Source of the DNA: Formosa sp030427735
GTDB lineage: Bacteria > Bacteroidota > Bacteroidia > Flavobacteriales > Flavobacteriaceae
Direction: 5' to 3'
DNA length: 64,000 bases
Assembly (NCBI RefSeq): GCF_051200825.1
Contig: NZ_CP195158.1
Location: forward strand, 3,224,001 to 3,288,000
The first letter of the stretch is position 1. Each line of letters starts with the position of its first letter. Both the position numbers and the translations under genes were made by a program. The notes under the pieces were generated by a model. It was not told where the DNA came from, did not search any database, and saw nothing but the letters and a program-made list of their open reading frames with translations. Positions 36,855-46,553 of this stretch are shown here, one piece after another.

Positions 36855-37712
36855 ATGAAAACACAAAAAAGCTTAGTAATTATTTTACTTTTCTTTGTTA
36901 ATGCTTTTGCATTTGCTCAAGAAACAGCTTACGATTTAAGAGAAATTGTAGACATGCGTGGTAGTTCTTCGGAACAAGTTTTAGAAGACAAAGGTTATCA
37001 TTTAGAGAGTGTAGACAAATCGTCTGCAGGAATTTACCAAAATTGGTGGAATAGCCGTAAAAACCAATGTGTTTCTGTACGTCTTGTAGATGGCAGAGTG
37101 CAATCTGTAGTAAAAGCTCCAGAGCTCGATTGCGGTAAAAGCAGCTCAAGTTCTCATCATTCATCAAACGACCGCGACGACATCAACTTGTATGAACTTA
37201 GCGGTATGTCTGAACCTAGTGCATCTTCCAGATTACAAGATAACGGATACGTGGTTAAAAAAAGTTATGGTTCGTCTTTAATTTCGTTGTATTGGTATAA
37301 AGAGCGTAACGACAAATGTTTACTTATGTTAGTTAAAAACGATAGAGTATCTTCAGTTACCAAAGTATCATCATCTTTATGTGGTGGCGACTCGAATTAC
37401 AGTAGTAGCAGTAGCCGCAACAGCAGTCACCGTAGTAACAGCCATTCTTCTAACAGAGGGGTTACTTTATACAAAGATTGTGGTTTTAGAGGCAGCAGTG
37501 TAACCTTAGATGAAGGGCGATACAATCACGACGAATTAGGAATTGGTAACGACAATTTATCGTCTATAGAGGTTCCTCGTGGTTATAAAATAACCATATA
37601 TCAAAACGAAAATTACGGAGGTAAAAGCAAAACCTATTACAATGATGTAAATTGTTTAACCGACGACGACATGAACGATCGTACCTCTAGCATCAGAATT
37701 TCTAGAGATTAA
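36855..37712 (+). CDS. Secreted beta/gamma-crystallin protein with duplicated N-terminal module
   Basis: A signal peptide (NAFAFAQ) leads a 285-residue protein. Residues 25-100 and 112-180 are two diverged copies of one module: YDLREIVDMRGSSSEQVLED and INLYELSGMSEPSASSRLQD, each followed by a tryptophan-containing strand and a Cys. A Ser/His-rich linker follows. Residues 198-285 form a beta/gamma-crystallin domain with two canonical calcium motifs, NDNLSS and NDRTSS, plus GFRGSS and NYGGKS Greek-key turns. It is probably an extracellular calcium-stabilised protein. Function is unknown. A strong terminator follows. Confidence 0.85.
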   Translation: MKTQKSLVIILLFFVNAFAFAQETAYDLREIVDMRGSSSEQVLEDKGYHLESVDKSSAGIYQNWWNSRKNQCVSVRLVDGRVQSVVKAPELDCGKSSSSSHHSSNDRDDINLYELSGMSEPSASSRLQDNGYVVKKSYGSSLISLYWYKERNDKCLLMLVKNDRVSSVTKVSSSLCGGDSNYSSSSSRNSSHRSNSHSSNRGVTLYKDCGFRGSSVTLDEGRYNHDELGIGNDNLSSIEVPRGYKITIYQNENYGGKSKTYYNDVNCLTDDDMNDRTSSIRISRD

Positions 37713-37733
37713 TAAAAACACAATATCTTTACA

Positions 37734-37780
37734 AACAAGGTTTACTAAAAACAACTGTTTTAGTAAACCTTGTTTTATTT
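37734..37780 (+). terminator. Terminator after the crystallin-like gene
   Basis: AACAAGGTTTACTAAAA pairs perfectly with TTTTAGTAAACCTTGTT around a 6-base loop and is followed by TTATTTTT. Confidence 0.9.
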
Positions 37781-37865
37781 TTATTACAAATAAACATCCT
37801 GTATTCATTTCATGCGTTCATGCTAATGGGTTATATTTACAATAATCCAAAACATCATTTTTATT

Positions 37866-38606
37866 ATGATTAATTTACAAAATAAAGTTGCTATAATTAC
37901 TGGTGGCTCTAGAGGTATGGGAAAAACTATTGCAACATTATTTTCGGACCACGGGGCTAAAGTTGTAATTAATTATGCCAAAAGCAAAACGCAAGCCGAC
38001 CTTGTAGTTTCTGAAATTAAAGCAAAAAACGGAGAAGCCATTGCCATACAAGCCGACATTAGTAAACCTAAAGAAATTACCAAACTTTACGACAGCACAA
38101 TTAATACATTTGGAAAAATAGATATTGTAGTTAATAATGCTGGTGTTTTAATTATGAAACCTATTAGCGAAACTAGCGAATTAGATTTCGACAATACGTT
38201 TACTACAAATACGAAGAGCGTCTTTTTTTCTATGAAGGAAGCAGCAGCCAAAATGGAACCCAATGGTAGAATCATTAACATTTCCAGCACGGTAACCCGA
38301 GTTATGTTTCCTAATTACGGCATGTATTCTGCATCTAAAGCTGCGGTAGAACAAATGACACGTGTATTTGCCAAGGAAATAGGCCACAAAGGCATAACAG
38401 CCAACACTGTTGCCCCAGGACCTACAAACACCGAGCTTTTTAAAGCTGGAAAATCGCAAGAACTTTTAGACAGGCTCGCAAGCTTATCGGCCTTTAACCG
38501 TATTGGAGAAACCGAAGACATTGCCCCTATTGTATTATTTTTGGCGAGCGAGGATGCACGCTGGATTACTGGACAAAATATTTGTGTAAACGGTGGTTTA
38601 GCCTAA
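37866..38606 (+). CDS. Short-chain dehydrogenase/reductase
   Basis: A classical 246-residue SDR. The cofactor loop is TGGSRGMGKTIA (about residues 12-23), NNAG is in VVNNAGVLIMK, the catalytic Ser is in INISST, and Tyr and Lys are in YSASKAAVEQ. The C-terminus ITGQNICVNGGLA is typical. It reduces or oxidises a small carbonyl or alcohol with NAD(P)H; the substrate is not known. The downstream DUF2914 gene starts 40 bases later on the same strand. Confidence 0.92.
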   Translation: MINLQNKVAIITGGSRGMGKTIATLFSDHGAKVVINYAKSKTQADLVVSEIKAKNGEAIAIQADISKPKEITKLYDSTINTFGKIDIVVNNAGVLIMKPISETSELDFDNTFTTNTKSVFFSMKEAAAKMEPNGRIINISSTVTRVMFPNYGMYSASKAAVEQMTRVFAKEIGHKGITANTVAPGPTNTELFKAGKSQELLDRLASLSAFNRIGETEDIAPIVLFLASEDARWITGQNICVNGGLA

Positions 38607-38646
38607 ATGAGGTCTAACAAAAATTTTAGGCATTTTAACGTCTGTT

Positions 38647-39762
38647 ATGAAACGTACTTTTTCAAAGTTAAAACATTGTGGCTTAACGGATTTTATTCGT
38701 AGACACCAAAAGTATGCACCAATTTTATTTTTTATTGGCGGATTTATTTTTGATACACTTACGCTTGGACGAATAGACCGCACTTACGATTTAGTAGTAC
38801 TGTGTTTACATATGTCTGCACTTAGCATAACGCTATACCTATACAATGTAGCCGATGACGGCAAATGGAAACACACAGCCCTAGAACGGTTTGAACCCTA
38901 TTTTCCGCTAGCCATTCAATTTTTCTTTGGGGGCTTATCTAGCGCCTACGTTATCTATTTTTCCAGAAGTGTATCGCTCTCTAAAACCGCATCGTTTTTT
39001 GTAATCTTGGTAGTCTTACTATTAGCCAACGAATTTTTAAAAAAACGTATTTCTAACAAATATTTACAATTCAGTATTTACTTTTTCATCAGCTTTACCT
39101 TCTTTACCTTTATGATTCCTGTGTTTATAAAGGATATGAATCCAAATATATTTTTAATATCTGGAGGTGTAAGTTTATGCGTTACGGTTTGCTTAATTCT
39201 TTTTATTTACGCGAAAAGCCCAAGCACCAGAGCTGAGATTAAATTAGCAAAATTACTTAGCATCATTCTATCAATATACCTAAGCATAAATCTGTTTTAT
39301 TATTTTAAACTTATACCTCCCGTACCACTTGCGCTACAAACTGGTATTGTTGCCCATAACATTACTAAAGAAAACAACCAATACACCATTACTTACGAAC
39401 AAAAGAAACAATTCATTTTCTGGCGCGATTACAGATCTAAATACATACACACCCCCAATACACCGGTATACGTTTTTTCGTCGGTTTTTGCGCCAACGGC
39501 ATTAGAAAAATCAATCACTCACCGATGGATGTGGTTTAACAAAGTGAAAGACACTTGGGAAGTGGCTGATGATATTGCCTTTAATATTACGGGCGGACGC
39601 GACCAAGGTTACCGCGGTTACACTTACAAAAATAATATTAAACCAGGTTTATGGAGTGTACATGTATTAACCGAAGAAGAACTACTTCTGGGCGTCATTG
39701 AATTCGAAATAATTACAGATTCATTACAAGCACCTAAACGACTCATAACCAAAACCTACTAA
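38647..39762 (+). CDS. DUF2914 membrane protein
   Basis: The 371-residue protein has about seven hydrophobic segments between residues 25 and 230 (for example PILFFIGGFIFDTL, FFVILVVLLLANEFL). A C-terminal soluble DUF2914 domain follows, with the pattern HRWMWFNKVKDTWEV, GGRDQGYRGYTYK and PGLWSVHVLTEE. DUF2914 has no assigned function. It is probably co-transcribed with the SDR gene. Confidence 0.85.
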   Translation: MKRTFSKLKHCGLTDFIRRHQKYAPILFFIGGFIFDTLTLGRIDRTYDLVVLCLHMSALSITLYLYNVADDGKWKHTALERFEPYFPLAIQFFFGGLSSAYVIYFSRSVSLSKTASFFVILVVLLLANEFLKKRISNKYLQFSIYFFISFTFFTFMIPVFIKDMNPNIFLISGGVSLCVTVCLILFIYAKSPSTRAEIKLAKLLSIILSIYLSINLFYYFKLIPPVPLALQTGIVAHNITKENNQYTITYEQKKQFIFWRDYRSKYIHTPNTPVYVFSSVFAPTALEKSITHRWMWFNKVKDTWEVADDIAFNITGGRDQGYRGYTYKNNIKPGLWSVHVLTEEELLLGVIEFEIITDSLQAPKRLITKTY

Positions 39763-40130
39763 AAATAGTTTTTCTTTTCTGGGTTATCAATACGTCATTA
39801 TAACTTTTTATAAAAAATCACATTTTCACCTGAAAAATGTAAAAATAACACTTAAAAAATCTAATCTTTTTTATAAACAACAACAAAAGCGAACGACACC
39901 ACTGGTTGTGAGCTTTACAGCTACTTATCAACATCAAAATCAAGCACTTCCCCTTTTACCGTTCATCGAAAAAATTAGAAATTAAACGATAGTTTCTAAA
40001 AAAGTTTATACTTTTAATGTAATCGATTACATTGTTAACAATATTAATTTTTAAGACTTAAATCATGAATTACTTATTTTTTTAACTTTTTATTTCACAA
40101 ACTAACAATTAAAAACCAACAAACACAATC
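39763..40130 (+). promoter_or_regulatory. Intergenic region with a perfect 18-bp palindrome upstream of the pectate lyase gene
   Basis: AATGTAATCGATTACATT at 40016-40033 is a perfect palindrome with central CG, the usual form of a LacI-family operator. It directly abuts TACTTTTA (40009-40016), which fits the Bacteroidota -7 element at 7 of 8 positions. A repressor bound there would cover the transcription start. The rest of the region is AT-rich with no gene seen. Confidence 0.6.
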
Positions 40131-43100
40131 ATGTTTAAAAAAACACTTTTCTCCCTAGGCTTACTGTTTGTAGCGCTTGTAACAACCGCACAAACCGTAT
40201 CAATTAACAGCGCTCAGGGATGGCTAGAGTCTGCTTATATTAAGTGGACTCCCATTTCTGAAGCAGACAGTTATAATGTATATTATACTGGCGAAGGTTT
40301 CACAAACCAAAAAATAGACACACAACTCATACGCAGTTATGGTAACTACTATCGTGCAGACGTATTAGGTTTAAAAGCTGGCCAATACACCTTAAAAGTT
40401 GTACCAGTAATTAACGGCGCAGAAGGTAGCGCTACAACATCTACCCCTATAACGGTTTTAGCTCACGATCGTGCCGGCTTTGCGTTTAGTAACGGTCGAG
40501 TGCCTGGTGCTTACAAAATAGACGGCACCCCAAAGGACAATGCTATAATCTTGTACATTACCGAAAACACCAAAAACACAGTAAGCCTGGATGTTACAGG
40601 TGCAACCTCCAACCCTTGCGTTGGCCTTCAAACCATTTTAGAAGGCTTCAAAAAAGGAAAGGATAATAGACCGTTAATTATCAGACTCATTGGGCAGGTA
40701 ACCGATATGTCTTACATGCAAAACGGCGACATTATTATTGAAAACAGCAACAACGCATCGAGCCACATAACTTTAGAGGGTGTGGGAGACGATGCCACCG
40801 CAGACGGCTGGGGCATACGTGTTAAAAATGCCACCAATATTGAAATTAGAAACTTAGGAACCATGAACTGCGATAGCGGCGAAGGCGATAATATTGGTCT
40901 GCAACAAAACAACCAATATGTTTGGGTACATAACTGCGATTTCTTTTATGGCGATGCTGGTGGAGATTCCGATCAAGCTAAAGGCGATGGCGCCTTAGAC
41001 TGTAAAAAATCTACTTATGTTACATTTTCGTACAATCACTTTTGGGATTCTGGAAAATCCAATCTCCTAGGTTTAAGCGAGAATACCACATCTGGCCTAT
41101 ACATAACCTATCACCATAATTGGTACGACCATTCCGACTCGCGACACCCAAGAGTTCGCTATTTTTCGGCACATGTTTACAACAATTATTACGATGGAAT
41201 CGCGAAATATGGCATCGGATCTACCGAAGCATCTTCAATTTTTTCTGAAGGCAATTATTTCAGAAATTGTAAATATCCAATGTTAACTTCCATGCAAGGC
41301 TCCGATGTTTACAACGAAAGTGAAGGCAGCAACGATTATTCAGACATGCCTACATTTTCTAAAGAAGACGGTGGTACAATTAAAGCTTTCAACAATTACA
41401 TAGAAGGCGCAAGACGATTTGTAGCCTACGGAGACAATAATTATCCAAACGCCACTACAGACTTTGATGCCTATGTAGTAAGCAGCAGAAACCAAACTCT
41501 AAGCAATAGCGTTACTTCTGCATACGGCTCGAACAGCTATAATAATTTCGATACCAACAGCGCTGTGATGTACAATTATACAGCAGACAGCCCAGAAAAT
41601 GCAAAAAATAAGGTAACAACATACTCCGGACGTATTGAAGGCGGAGACTTTACATGGACCTTTAACAATGCTGTAGACGATACCTCGTACGATGTAAATA
41701 CCGGCTTAAAATCGGCATTAACAAACTACAACACAAACCTCGTGTATGTGCAAGGCGAAGGCGAAGCCCCAATAATAACCGAAGATCCTGTCGTTAACGT
41801 CGTGGCTACAACTTCTGACAGTTCGGTTAATTTAAGCTGGACTACAGCTAACCTTACAGCTACAGCCTTTACCATTTACCGAGATACCGACAATAACCCG
41901 AGTGGAAGAACAAAAATTGCAGATCTTGCTGCTAGCGCTTCCAGTTATTCAGACAATACTGCTATTAACAACACCACCTATTACTATTGGGTACAGGCTA
42001 ACGGAACTATAGATTCCGATGCTGCAGTAGCAACACCAACTTCTGGAAACAACGGAAATGGTTCTACTGGAGACCAAGACCATAACTTTACCGCCTCTGG
42101 AACCTCCAGTAACTTTTACAGCATCAATGGAAATTTATCCAGCTCTAAAGGCACTGTTAATTACGCTGGACTCACGCTTACCCAATGTCTTAAAATAGAA
42201 TCGAGCACAAATATTGGTTTCACTACACAAACCGCAGGAAACTTTACTTTAGTTTTTAACGACGGCTGGTCTGGAAGCATAAAAATTGACGGAGACAATT
42301 ACGACGTATCCTCTGGCGTATTAAATACCGCTTTGGCTGCAGGCGCTCACACCATAACCAAAGGCGATACTGGAAATCTTTATTATATGAGTTTAAGTTT
42401 TGAAGACGACGAAACCCCTATAGAAGATCCAGAGGTTGTTTTAACCGCCACTGCAGGAGATGCTAGCGTAATCTTAAATTGGGCCAGCAACAATATAACA
42501 ACCGAAACTTTAGAAGTGTATCGCGATACTGATGCAGATCCTAGTGGAAGAACACGCTTAGCTTATATTGATGCAAACACCAATACGTACACAGACCTTA
42601 CAGCAAATAATGGCACAACCTACTATTATTGGATAAAAGTAAGCAACGAGTACTCCTCGAACGCCGCTTCGGCAACTCCAAATGCTACCGAAACTCCAGA
42701 AATTAATTTAACTGCTATAGCAGGAAATAATAGTGTAGATTTAAACTGGACCGCAAGCCAAGTAACTGTTACTAGTCAAGAAGTATACCGCAGCACATCA
42801 GCAGATATTGCAACAAGAACACGAATTGCGAGTATTGCTTCAGATAACCGCACTTATACAGATAATACAGCAAGCAACAACACGACGTATTATTATTGGA
42901 TTAAAATAAACGGGGAATACAATTCCAATTCGGCTAGCGCAACACCGGAAAACGATGAAACTCCTCCTATAAATTCTTCAGCAATTTATGTAGCAACAAA
43001 TGGTAGCGCAAGCAATTCGGGAACAAGCAGTTCTCCAACTACTTTCGAAGCCGCTTTAAGCAATGTAAGTTCTGGTGGAACCATTTATGTTAAAGGAGGA

Positions 43101-45029
43101 ACTTACAATTTCAATGCTTCTATAATTATAACCAACAACGGGAGTGCCAATGCATTAATTACAGTTGAAGCTTACGAAGGCACGCCTATTTTCAACTTTT
43201 CGGCTATGAGCGAAGCATCATCTAATCGTGGTATTGTTCTCGATGGCGATTATTGGCACTTTAAAGGTATTACTATTGAAGAAGCTGGCGATAACGGCAT
43301 GCTATTATCTGGAAACCATAATATTATTGAAGACTGTATTTTCAGAAAAAATCACGACACAGGTTTACAACTAAGCCGTTACAATACCTCAGCAACATCC
43401 ATTAGCGATTGGCCTAGCCACAACCTTATTTTAAATTGTGAAGCCTACGATAATCGCGATTCAGATAATGAAGATGCAGATGGTTTTGCCGCTAAATTAA
43501 CCTGTGGAGAAGGTAATATTTTCCGTGGTTGTGTGTCGCATCATAATATAGACGACGGTTGGGATTTATACACAAAAAGCGATACTGGTCCAATAGGCAT
43601 TGTAACTTTCGAAGATTGCATTGCACACAGCAACGGAACCTTAACGACAGGCGGATCGTCTGGCGGAGGAGACAAAAACGGATTCAAATTAGGGTCGTCT
43701 GCACATCAAATTAACCATATTGTACGTCGCTGTATAGCCTTTAATAACGGAAAGCATGGATTTACAGACAACGGTAATATTGGCGCAATAGAATTTACCA
43801 ATAACACTGCTTACAACAATGCAGAATACAACATCCATACGCGCGATGGAGCAAACCACGTATGGAAAAACAATGTGTCGTTTGGCAATTCTCAAACCGA
43901 CCGCATCAGAGGTAATAATTCAGCCCCAAATGCCTTTATTAATGTAGACGGCAGCCTAGAGGTAAGTCAAAACGATTTCGAAACCCTATCTCAGGGACCT
44001 AACGCTCAACCTACAAGTAATGGCTTTTTAAATCTAAAAAGTACGAGTGCCCTTATAGATGCTGGTGTTAGCGCTTCTGGAATTGCTTACAATGGTACTG
44101 CTCCCGATTTAGGTGCTGTAGAATTTGGAGGCGAGATAACACCGCCTAGCGATCCGGAAATTAATCTTTCCGCTTCAGCCGGTGATGGTGTTGTAAATTT
44201 ATCATGGACTATTAACTATGTAGATGTTACCAGTGTTGAAGTGTATAGAGATCTTGATGCAGACCCTAGCGGAAGAACCAAATTAGCTAACGTATCGGCA
44301 ACTAGCCAAAGTTATACAGACCAAACCGCAGCCAATGGCACGACATACTATTATTGGATTAAAGTAAATGGCTCGTTAAATTCTGATGCAATTTCGGCAA
44401 CACCAAATACCGATGAGGATCCAACACCAAGCAGTGATGAAATTCACAACTTTACGGTTTCAGACGACCAAAGTAACTTTTATAGTATTTCTGGAAACCT
44501 TTCCGATTCTAAAGGAACTGTTAGTTATAACGGATTAACATTAACGCAATGCTTGAAAATTGAATCGAGTACCAACATCAGTTTTAATGCTACACAAGCA
44601 GGAAACCTGACCTTAGTATTTAACGAAGGTTGGTCTGGAGACATCAAAATTGACGGTACAGAACACGCTGTTAATAACGGACTCATTACCGTATCGCTAG
44701 CTAGCGGATCGCACACCATTACTAAAGCAGATGTTGCCAATTTATACTACATAAGCTTAACGTATAATGCAAACCGACTTTCTATAGACCAAGACACGAT
44801 AACGGCTAAAGACATAAAACTATATCCTAACCCAGTTGCTAATAAACTTAATTTGTCATCGACTGTTCGTATAGAAAAAATTCAAGTTTATAATCTGCTT
44901 GGGGTACTGGTTAAAGACATAAAAGGCACTGTCTCTAATATAGACATGAGCGATTTAAGTCAGGGTCATTACCTTGTTAAAGTCTTTGCCAATACACAAG
45001 TGATCGATAAAATAGTGATTAAGCAATAA
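40131..45029 (+). CDS. Bimodular PL1-PL9 pectate lyase with T9SS signal
   Basis: A 1,632-residue exported enzyme. Rough order: signal peptide (1-20), FnIII-like (22-110), PL1 parallel beta-helix (115-540), FnIII (553-645), a beta domain (648-758), two FnIII (767-945), PL9 beta-helix (950-1335), FnIII (1341-1430), a second copy of the beta domain (1436-1545), and a T9SS sorting domain (1556-1632, LYPNPVANKLNLSS). PL1 signs are GDGALDCKKSTYVTFSYNHF and SRHPRVRYFSAHVYNNYY (catalytic Arg). PL9 signs are EDADGFAAKLTCGEGN, NIDDGWDLY and NGFKLGSSAHQ (calcium Asp cluster and catalytic Lys). It would cleave pectate by beta-elimination with two folds on one chain. No other pectin genes are adjacent. 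Confidence 0.9.
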   Translation: MFKKTLFSLGLLFVALVTTAQTVSINSAQGWLESAYIKWTPISEADSYNVYYTGEGFTNQKIDTQLIRSYGNYYRADVLGLKAGQYTLKVVPVINGAEGSATTSTPITVLAHDRAGFAFSNGRVPGAYKIDGTPKDNAIILYITENTKNTVSLDVTGATSNPCVGLQTILEGFKKGKDNRPLIIRLIGQVTDMSYMQNGDIIIENSNNASSHITLEGVGDDATADGWGIRVKNATNIEIRNLGTMNCDSGEGDNIGLQQNNQYVWVHNCDFFYGDAGGDSDQAKGDGALDCKKSTYVTFSYNHFWDSGKSNLLGLSENTTSGLYITYHHNWYDHSDSRHPRVRYFSAHVYNNYYDGIAKYGIGSTEASSIFSEGNYFRNCKYPMLTSMQGSDVYNESEGSNDYSDMPTFSKEDGGTIKAFNNYIEGARRFVAYGDNNYPNATTDFDAYVVSSRNQTLSNSVTSAYGSNSYNNFDTNSAVMYNYTADSPENAKNKVTTYSGRIEGGDFTWTFNNAVDDTSYDVNTGLKSALTNYNTNLVYVQGEGEAPIITEDPVVNVVATTSDSSVNLSWTTANLTATAFTIYRDTDNNPSGRTKIADLAASASSYSDNTAINNTTYYYWVQANGTIDSDAAVATPTSGNNGNGSTGDQDHNFTASGTSSNFYSINGNLSSSKGTVNYAGLTLTQCLKIESSTNIGFTTQTAGNFTLVFNDGWSGSIKIDGDNYDVSSGVLNTALAAGAHTITKGDTGNLYYMSLSFEDDETPIEDPEVVLTATAGDASVILNWASNNITTETLEVYRDTDADPSGRTRLAYIDANTNTYTDLTANNGTTYYYWIKVSNEYSSNAASATPNATETPEINLTAIAGNNSVDLNWTASQVTVTSQEVYRSTSADIATRTRIASIASDNRTYTDNTASNNTTYYYWIKINGEYNSNSASATPENDETPPINSSAIYVATNGSASNSGTSSSPTTFEAALSNVSSGGTIYVKGGTYNFNASIIITNNGSANALITVEAYEGTPIFNFSAMSEASSNRGIVLDGDYWHFKGITIEEAGDNGMLLSGNHNIIEDCIFRKNHDTGLQLSRYNTSATSISDWPSHNLILNCEAYDNRDSDNEDADGFAAKLTCGEGNIFRGCVSHHNIDDGWDLYTKSDTGPIGIVTFEDCIAHSNGTLTTGGSSGGGDKNGFKLGSSAHQINHIVRRCIAFNNGKHGFTDNGNIGAIEFTNNTAYNNAEYNIHTRDGANHVWKNNVSFGNSQTDRIRGNNSAPNAFINVDGSLEVSQNDFETLSQGPNAQPTSNGFLNLKSTSALIDAGVSASGIAYNGTAPDLGAVEFGGEITPPSDPEINLSASAGDGVVNLSWTINYVDVTSVEVYRDLDADPSGRTKLANVSATSQSYTDQTAANGTTYYYWIKVNGSLNSDAISATPNTDEDPTPSSDEIHNFTVSDDQSNFYSISGNLSDSKGTVSYNGLTLTQCLKIESSTNISFNATQAGNLTLVFNEGWSGDIKIDGTEHAVNNGLITVSLASGSHTITKADVANLYYISLTYNANRLSIDQDTITAKDIKLYPNPVANKLNLSSTVRIEKIQVYNLLGVLVKDIKGTVSNIDMSDLSQGHYLVKVFANTQVIDKIVIKQ

Positions 45030-45082
45030 AAACTATAAAACAGTTAACAAAGTAATCCCTTAGAACGAAGTTCTTATTTTTT

Positions 45083-45121
45083 AAAATGGTCTATCTAAAT
45101 ACAGATTGCCCATTTTTTTTA
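45083..45121 (+). terminator. Probable terminator after the pectate lyase gene
   Basis: AAAATGG pairs with CCATTTT, with further imperfect pairing (ATCT/AGAT) inside the stem, followed by a T-run. A small AGAAC-GAA-GTTCT hairpin with TATTTTTT lies just before it. Confidence 0.65.
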
Positions 45122-45211
45122 TATGTAAACGCCATTCACTTCACCTGTAAAAAAATTGGTTAGCGTTTACTTTATTGGTATTTTCATACTGTAAAAAACG
45201 GCTGCGCAATA

Positions 45212-45982
45212 ATGAATACAAGCACTACGCATAATATTAAAAATGTTTCTGATTGCTTACTAGAAGTGGGAGCTTTACTAATGGGAGCTGGAGCCAGTAC
45301 CAACCGCATAAAACTTACTATAGATAGAATTTCACATGGCTTGGGTTACGACACAGAACTACTAGCAACACACCGTACCATTTTAATAGTTGTAAAACAT
45401 AAAACAGACAACACAACTTATAATTCTTTTAGAAAAACACCACCTCACGGCGCAAATTTCAATTTAGTTTCGGGCATTAGTAAATTAAGTTGGAAAGTCA
45501 TTCAAGAGCAATGGTCTATTGCCGAAATAAACAACAGACTCGACACTTTAAAACACCGACCAAGATACTCCCTTCTTACCACACTAATTTTAGTAAGTCT
45601 TGCCGACGCTGCCTTTTGCAGATTATTTGGAGCTTCGCATGTAGATATGGCCACTGCATTTACAGCCACAGCCATTGCATTTTTGGCGAGGCATTATGTT
45701 TTAAAATTGAAATTCAATCCTTACCTGTGTATCAGTTTTGCTTCATGTATTGCTTGTTTAATTACCGGGGGAGCAGTAAAACTAGGTATTGGTCACCATC
45801 CAGAATTGGCCTTTAATACTGCTGTCTTATTTTTAATACCAGGTATACCGCTTATCAACTCTTTTTCAGACCTGATTGAAGGTTACACGATGAATGGTTT
45901 GGTGCGCGGCACACACGCCATGCTTATAGCGCTTTCGATAGCTTTTGGCATGTTAGCCACTATGTATATTTATAATTTTTAA
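45212..45982 (+). CDS. ThrE-type threonine/serine exporter, N-terminal half protein
   Basis: A 256-residue membrane protein of the ThrE N-terminal family (DUF1212). The soluble start LEVGALLMGAGASTNRIKLT is the family signature, followed by HRTILIVVKH and GISKLSWKVI. Five hydrophobic segments then include LVSLADAAFCRLFGA and FLIPGIPLINSFSDLIEG. With the adjacent partner gene 3 bases downstream it should form a split exporter for small amino acids. Direction and substrate are known only from the family. Confidence 0.88.
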   Translation: MNTSTTHNIKNVSDCLLEVGALLMGAGASTNRIKLTIDRISHGLGYDTELLATHRTILIVVKHKTDNTTYNSFRKTPPHGANFNLVSGISKLSWKVIQEQWSIAEINNRLDTLKHRPRYSLLTTLILVSLADAAFCRLFGASHVDMATAFTATAIAFLARHYVLKLKFNPYLCISFASCIACLITGGAVKLGIGHHPELAFNTAVLFLIPGIPLINSFSDLIEGYTMNGLVRGTHAMLIALSIAFGMLATMYIYNF

Positions 45983-45985
45983 ACT

Positions 45986-46474
45986 ATGAATGCATTGTTT
46001 TATTTAGAAATGGGATTTTGGCTGGCGACTGCGGCTATAGGCTTTGGAGTATTGTTTAATGTGCCTAAGCGCACACTAGGTATGATTGCTCTTTTAGCTG
46101 CTATTGGAGGCTTATCCAAACTTATTTTAATGCATTACAATGTACACATTGTTTTAAGTTCTTTTGTAGGCGCTACTATTATTGGTTTTCTGAGCATACA
46201 AGCCGCTCACGGCAAACATGCTCCTCCTTTAGTGTTTTCTATTCCTGCTGTAATTCCTATGATACCGGGTGCATTTGCTTATAAATCTATGTTAGGTTTT
46301 ATAAAATTAACAGGAGACATTCATGCTTCTACTTACGACATCGCTTTAGATGAAACAATAAACAACGGCATAAAAGCTGCGTTTATAGTGCTGTCACTCA
46401 CAGCAGGAGTTTCGTTGCCCATGCTTATTAGTCGAAAAAACTCAGCTAAACATATTAAATACACCAAAAAGTGA
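45986..46474 (+). CDS. ThrE-type exporter, C-terminal half protein
   Basis: The 162-residue protein is almost wholly membrane-embedded and matches the ThrE_2 (DUF3815) partner family: FGVLFNVPKRTLGMIALLAA, HGKHAPPLVFSIPAVIPMIP and GAFAYKSMLGFI. It starts 3 bases after the N-terminal half gene, so the two are expressed together as a two-component exporter. It ends near a bidirectional terminator facing katG. Confidence 0.88.
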   Translation: MNALFYLEMGFWLATAAIGFGVLFNVPKRTLGMIALLAAIGGLSKLILMHYNVHIVLSSFVGATIIGFLSIQAAHGKHAPPLVFSIPAVIPMIPGAFAYKSMLGFIKLTGDIHASTYDIALDETINNGIKAAFIVLSLTAGVSLPMLISRKNSAKHIKYTKK

Positions 46475-46493
46475 TTTTTCCCGAAAAAAATAT

Positions 46494-46528
46494 AAAAGGC
46501 GGCTATCTATTATGGACAACCGCCTTTT
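46494..46528. terminator. Bidirectional terminator between the ThrE pair and katG
   Basis: AAAAGGCGG pairs with CCGCCTTTT around a 17-base loop, with A and T runs on the two sides. It lies between convergent genes. Confidence 0.85.
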
Positions 46529-46553
46529 CTGTTTTAAGAAAGACTATAAATTA

